From: Gonium pectorale
Taxonomy: Eukaryota > Chlorophyta > Chlorophyceae > Chlamydomonadales > Volvocaceae
Direction: 5' to 3'
Length of the DNA stretch: 10,293 nucleotides
NCBI GenBank assembly: GCA_001584585.1
Contig: LSYV01000025.1
Location: 804,972 to 815,264 of the forward strand
Positions within the stretch are counted from its first letter, which is position 1. Each line of letters opens with the position of its first letter. The notes under the pieces are model-generated. The model did not search any database. It worked only from the letters and a program-made list of their open reading frames with translations, and was not told the origin of the DNA. The translations under genes and the position numbers were made by a program. Of this stretch, positions 8,201 to 10,293 are shown one piece after another.

Positions 8201-10293
8201 GCAGGTTAGCGCACTGTATCTGTCCGCTCTTGTTGTGTCGTAGCGCAGCAGGGGCGTCGTCGGCAGGGCCCGCTTCTGTCTGTGGGTATGGTACTGAATG
8301 GGTGGATACCCTCACGTGCGGTTAAGCCAGTAGACGACAATTATGCATGCGCGTACGTATAGCACGCTAGGCCTAGTAACCTGGACATTTACTGCACTTC
8401 ATCGTTGGTATGCCGTCCATCCTCCTCGAGATACACATTGCTGCCGCGCCGCCCCGCGCGGCACACCCTTCCGCAACGGCACAGGCAACTCCATTCTGAT
8501 GAGCACTGGTGTCTCGTCCACCACCGACTGCTCTTTCGACGCCTGCGCCGACACGAGCAAAGCTGAGCTGTGCGGGTTGCGCTACGGTTCCTTCGGCGCG
8601 CAGTCCTTGAGCTGTGGAACGCTGTTCTCGGCTGACATGGATGCCATGCTGGCAATCACCGACGGCATAATCTTCGTGAGTTGCGCGTGTTGCTTGCGCC
8701 GTGTTGGAATCCATGCACGACGTGTCAAGCTGCGTTAGAATCCATGCACGACGTGGAATCCACATACCTTAAGCACCCGCCACCCTACCCCTGTCATTGC
8801 ACTTACCTGCGGCATGTGTGTATGTGTGCCGTCGTGTGTGTGCCGCCTGCCTGATGCGAGCCCCATACGGAGCACCTACCGCGGCAGATGAGTCCTCGCC
8901 GCAGGGGTGACAGCACTCACTGCCGCCTGCCTGAAGCGCGACCCCCCTCCAGCAGCTACCGCAATCTGTACCTGGCTTGCTGTGCACGTGCGCGCAGGTG
9001 ACCGCCCGCCCGTCCAGACGTCAGAACTCGCTCATGACGGGCGTCTCCGGGGGCAACACGGGCCTCACACTCCGTGGCGACGGCCAGCTGGTCCTGACGC
9101 AGGGCTCCGTAAAGGACGTGCTGTCCGGGGAGTGGGTCCACAACGAGGGCGAGCTCATCACCAGCCAGTGGGCCGCACTCTGCGCCGCCTGCACGCTGGA
9201 GGAGGACGCCGACGCCCTGGGGACCGCCAATGCGCCCTTCGCGCTCAGCCTGTACTTGAAGTCAGCGACCGAGGCGCAGCTGCTCGTCGCCAACAAGGAC
9301 GGCGCCACGGCCATCAGCATCACGATACCGCTGCTGACTTCACTCCCACCGCCGCCAGCGGATTCACCCCCGCCGCCGCCAGTGGACTCACCCCCGCCGC
9401 CGCCAGTGGATTCACCCCCGCCGCCGCCAGTGGATTCACCCCCGCCGCCGCCATCCCCGCCGCCGCCACCGCCACCATCCCCGCTGCCGCCATCCCCGCC
9501 GCCGCCATCCCCGCCGCCGCCACCGTCGCCATCCCCGCCGCTGCCGCCGCCACCATCCCCACGGCCGCCATCCCCGCCGCCGAAGCCGCCGCCATCCCCG
9601 CCGCCGAAGCCGCCGCCATCCCCACCACCATCCCCGCCCCGCCCGCCCTCGCCGCCGTGAGTGGCCTCCTGCGGTGACCCCCCACCACACTTGTCGCTCG
9701 CCCCCTACCGCCCGTCACTCGCTCCGCCCGTCGCTTGCCCCAACCCCGCCCCGCCCCACCCCGTCCCTTCCTCTCGGTGTTGCAGGCCGTTCATCAATTT
9801 CCGGACAATCATCACCATTGACGGCGCAGGCAACTGCGTGGCTGGCGCTGCAGCCGAGGGCACGTGTGGCCTCGTGTACCGTTGGGGTGACACGTGGTCG
9901 AACGCCATCGCCTCCGAGGCGGGCGACATGCTGGCCTCGCTCTGGTCTCCAAGCAGGATCCTCTTCCAGCGAGTGAACCAGGCAACGGGGGTTGTGGAGG
10001 ACATCGACGCCACCGGCCAACTGTGCGGTGATCCGTATGAACAAAATGAAAGCTACCTCTATATCTTAATGGACGGCAGGCTCGATGGACGCTGCACATG
10101 GGAAGAGAATATGGGCTTCAGCGACACATTTTTTGGACCCATCTTTACGCCCAGGATAGCCCAGTACGACTACTCGGCCATTGAAAAAAGCTTCCTTTCT
10201 AACACTGATGCCATGGTAGTCGAGAACGCGCCCTTCTCCATCGTGCTGCAGCCCCTCCGCTTCGGCGTGATCGACAAGAACGGCAACTGGGTC
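2134..10293 (+). CDS. Secreted GH9-fold pseudoenzyme fused to Pro-rich linker and Cys-rich modules, partial (3' part outside window)
   Basis: Sixteen exons: 2134-2285, 2752-2906, 3278-3453, 3741-3881, 4630-4754, 5094-5177, 5332-5451, 5673-5789, 6170-6276, 6584-6761, 7046-7157, 7465-7575, 8071-8170, 8485-8675, 8998-9656, 9786-10293. All introns are GT-AG, all phases match, and the joined frame is 1012 codons without a stop. The ATG at 2134 follows an in-frame TAG at 2116. Residues 1-40 form a signal peptide (core VVALAVVLLQFA). GH9 fold, about 44-526; Cys-rich module, 527-737; Ser/Pro linker, 738-843; second module, 844 to the edge. Possible N-glycosylation sites are NSS (71), NLT (257), NTT (340) and NES in the last exon. 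The usual GH9 catalytic Asp and Glu are replaced (S100, G103, L512). It is probably a matrix or wall protein, possibly glycan-binding; an active cellulase is unlikely. The least certain junctions are the intron 8 donor and the intron 13 acceptor. Confidence 0.85.
2286..2751 (+). other. Intron 1 of the plus-strand gene (466 bases)
   Basis: Donor GTAAGC and acceptor CCAG. It contains an 18-base direct repeat (2430 and 2474) and two GGTACC palindromes at about 2348-2367. No open frame in it has domain support. The acceptor is preceded by a GC-rich stretch rather than a good pyrimidine tract. Confidence 0.75.
2430..2491 (+). repeat. 18-base direct repeat, two copies 44 bases apart, in intron 1
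   Basis: ACCAGGTGGTGCTGTGTT occurs at 2430-2447 and again at 2474-2491 with no mismatch. The 26 bases between the copies are not repeated. It is probably a local duplication. Confidence 0.8.
3454..3740 (+). other. Intron 3 of the plus-strand gene, with G-tract cluster at its donor
   Basis: The donor GTGGGG opens a run of G tracts (3454-3487: five, six, three and six Gs). A 14-base tandem repeat follows at 3512-3549, and the intron ends CCGGCCAG. The same intron exists in the minus-strand gene (202-437), at the same residue (161/162) and in phase 0. Confidence 0.75.
3512..3549 (+). repeat. 14-base tandem repeat, about 2.7 copies, intronic
   Basis: TAGGATATGACAGA at 3512-3525, TAGGATAGGACAGA at 3526-3539 (one base different) and a partial third copy from 3540. 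It lies within intron 3 and has no coding role. Confidence 0.8.
3882..4629 (+). other. Intron 4 of the plus-strand gene (748 bases), longest in the window
   Basis: The donor GTACGT sits in a GTACGTACGTAG run and the acceptor is CCCTCAG after a long C/T-rich tract (about 4420-4629). The middle, about 4140-4416, is less GC-rich and carries a tRNA-related SINE-like sequence on the minus strand, which probably explains the length. No exon is needed here: flanking exons join in phase 0 to read GADVLSQ-AAATLAAY, the normal GH9 continuation. Confidence 0.75.
4140..4416 (-). mobile_element. tRNA-related SINE-like element in intron 4
   Basis: On the minus strand, 4416-4347 looks like a degenerate tRNA. 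A GGTGTGG start pairs with a GCACACC end at six of seven positions, a near-perfect hairpin GGTTCC-GCTTTA-GGAACC stands where the anticodon arm should be, and a T-arm GTGGG-TTCGATC-CCCAC holds a good RNA polymerase III B box (GGGTTCGATCC, 4368-4358). The D-arm space is too short and no normal 7-base anticodon loop forms, so a working tRNA is unlikely. Downstream on that strand is an AT-richer body to about 4140 with short internal repeats (CACTCCCTCCCA-like, read on plus). The far boundary is a guess and no target-site duplication was recognised. Confidence 0.5.
4755..5093 (+). other. Intron 5 of the plus-strand gene (339 bases)
   Basis: Donor GTGAGT and acceptor CGCAG. The 3' third is rich in CCAAC/CAACC units (about 5036-5082), which probably serve as the pyrimidine-rich approach to the acceptor. 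No other feature is seen. Confidence 0.75.
5283..5304 (+). repeat. (CCCCAA)n hexanucleotide run in intron 6
   Basis: Three CCCCAA units followed by CCCC lie about 30 bases upstream of the intron 6 acceptor (5331). The opposite strand reads TTGGGG repeats. The position suits a pyrimidine-rich splice tract. Confidence 0.75.
5790..6169 (+). other. Intron 8 of the plus-strand gene (380 bases)
   Basis: The donor GTGGGG at 5790 was chosen because it is the one phase-2 donor I found there that joins to the TTGCAG acceptor (6169) to give AAIDAAYSWWNPSSP. The reading frame stays open past the donor to about 5945, so a longer exon is conceivable, but the GT sites examined further on (near 5830 and 5851) give the wrong phase. 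The intron contains GCATGC palindromes near 5910-5923. Confidence 0.6.
6277..6583 (+). other. Intron 9 of the plus-strand gene (307 bases)
   Basis: The donor GTGGGT lies in a GTGGGTGGGTGG run and the acceptor is TTGCAG. Nothing else supported was seen. Confidence 0.75.
7158..7464 (+). other. Intron 11 of the plus-strand gene, bracketed by an 11-base direct repeat
   Basis: Donor GTACGG after MYELQ, acceptor GGCAG before GALVGGP, phase 0. ATGTACGGCAG occurs at 7174-7184 and again as the last 11 bases of the intron (7454-7464). The enclosed 269 bases could be an insertion, or the match could be chance. Confidence 0.65.
7576..8070 (+). other. Intron 12 of the plus-strand gene (495 bases)
   Basis: Donor GTGAGC, acceptor GTGCAG, phase 0. 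It joins the end of the GH9 fold (VGALA) to GLSAMESAMSLW. The intron is rich in CGTAC-type sites in its 3' half (near 7775, 7784, 7828, 8000, 8011 and 8030). No coding or RNA feature was recognised. Confidence 0.7.
8171..8484 (+). other. Intron 13 of the plus-strand gene, with two possible acceptors
   Basis: The donor GTACGT follows TASRGY. The acceptor is either CACAG at 8484 (chosen for its CAG|G context) or CTCGAG at 8430. Both keep the same frame. The upstream choice would add 18 residues between Y559 and the GNSILMSTG segment. Confidence 0.55.
8676..8997 (+). other. Intron 14 of the plus-strand gene (322 bases)
   Basis: Donor GTGAGT, acceptor CGCGCAG, phase 0. It joins TDGIIF to VTARPSRRQNSL. 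It contains the 18-base direct repeat at 8707-8755 and GT-rich sequence near 8815-8845. Confidence 0.7.
8707..8755 (+). repeat. 18-base direct repeat in intron 14
   Basis: GAATCCATGCACGACGTG occurs at 8707-8724 and 8738-8755 (31-base period). A third partial copy (GAATCCA) follows at once from 8756. It is probably a tandem duplication. Confidence 0.8.
9340..9656 (+). other. Ser/Pro-rich linker (hydroxyproline-rich-glycoprotein type)
   Basis: Residues about 738-843 of the plus-strand product are nearly all Pro with Ser, a few Asp, Val, Ala, Leu, Arg and Lys. The pattern is ADSPPPPPVDSPPPPP, then SPPPPPPPSPLPPSPPPP-like, then PPKPPPSPPPKPP. In volvocine algae such SP(n) stretches are typical of hydroxylated, glycosylated rod-like stalks in wall and matrix proteins; here that is inferred. 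The exon ends in the linker and the next begins with Pro-Pro-Phe, so the intron falls at its end. Confidence 0.9.
9358..9453 (+). repeat. 24-base tandem repeat, four copies, coding
   Basis: Four units of 24 bases (9358-9381, 9382-9405, 9406-9429, 9430-9453) with only one to three base differences. Each encodes (A/V)DSPPPPP. The period is a multiple of three, so copy-number change keeps the frame. The rest of the linker is a looser CCGCCGCCATCC-type repeat. Confidence 0.9.
9786..10293 (+). other. Second extracellular module after the Pro-rich linker, cut by window edge
   Basis: Residues 844-1012, one exon open to the last base. It reads PFINFRTIITIDGAGNC, then CGLVYRWGDTWSNAIASEAG, CGDPYEQNESYLYILMDG, RCTWEENMGFSDTFFGP and NAPFSIVLQPLRFGVIDKNG. 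It shares short patterns with the pre-linker module (CGLxY; L.L..DG; NAPF followed by strands and D/N-K-D/N-G), so the two may be copies of one domain. No named family is recognised. The sequence between 10020 and 10200 is less GC-rich than upstream exons. Confidence 0.6.

Larger units (their letters stand above)
8071..9339 (+). other. Cys-rich module after the GH9 fold (exons 13, 14 and first part of 15)
   Basis: Residues about 527-737. It begins GLSAMESAMSLWANPSGG and then has several Cys (DYC, DCSFDAC, ELCG, SLSCG, LCAAC). A strand-like segment NTGLTLRGDGQLVLTQ follows, with WVHNEG, and the module ends NAPFALSLYL...VANKDG. The L.L..DG.LVL pattern recalls bulb-type (mannose-binding) lectin strands, but I cannot confirm that family. 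The spacing of Cys suggests disulfide-linked extracellular folding. I do not recognise the module as a named domain. Confidence 0.6.

Noticed and set aside
9320..9718. Minus-strand frame with Ala/Gly/Met repeats (GMAAAGMAAA-like)
   Set aside because: It is the mirror of the CCGCCGCCATCC coding repeat of the Pro-rich linker; the plus frame continues spliced exons on both sides, so the antisense frame is an artefact.
2134..10293. Idea that the plus-strand gene is a pseudogene because its active site is lost
   Set aside because: There are no stops or frameshifts over 1012 codons and sixteen exons, and all fifteen introns have consistent GT-AG ends and phases. Decay would not leave only the active site altered.

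Overview
This looks like nuclear DNA of a volvocine-type green alga (Chlamydomonas, Gonium or Volvox group). It is GC-rich. Coding sequence is cut into many short exons by GT-AG introns of about 130-750 bases, mostly with CTGCAG/TTGCAG-type acceptors. The main gene carries a long Ser/Pro-rich linker of the sort found in volvocine cell-wall and extracellular-matrix proteins. The species cannot be named from sequence alone.

Layout: two related genes point away from each other. The left gene (minus strand, ATG at 1388, exons down to 61) runs off the left edge after 208 residues. The right gene (plus strand, ATG at 2134) fills the rest of the window with sixteen exons and is still open at base 10293 (about 1012 residues so far). 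Between the two start codons lie 745 bases without a supported gene, probably a shared bidirectional promoter. Both first exons were recovered by matching signal peptides and splice phases; their open frames are only about 50 codons long.

Both products have a signal peptide followed by a glycoside hydrolase family 9 (GH9, endoglucanase fold) domain. The right gene shows the whole fold: FYEAQ..SG, DLSGGWY, the VAQ-IGD and W.RPE segment, a D..AWAAAWL helix, GQIDYLLG, RPRHR and GALVGGP...YNAG. The active-site residues are not there. The Asp-rich base motif (usually WYDAGDHVKF) reads WYSGGGHVKV in the right gene and [10 protein letters not shown] in the left one, and the C-terminal acid Glu (usually NEV..DYNAG) is replaced in SLVSIEYNAG. 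Reading frames and splice sites are otherwise intact, so these look like a conserved pair of GH9 pseudoenzymes rather than decaying genes.

After the GH9 fold the right gene continues into a Cys-rich, beta-strand-like module, a linker of about 106 residues of SPPPPP type, and a second module that leaves the window. A secreted, non-catalytic GH9 fold joined to a hydroxyproline-rich-type stalk suggests a structural or glycan-binding matrix protein rather than a cellulase; this role is inferred. Intron 4 of the right gene contains a tRNA-related SINE-like insertion. The other non-coding stretches are introns with short tandem or direct repeats.
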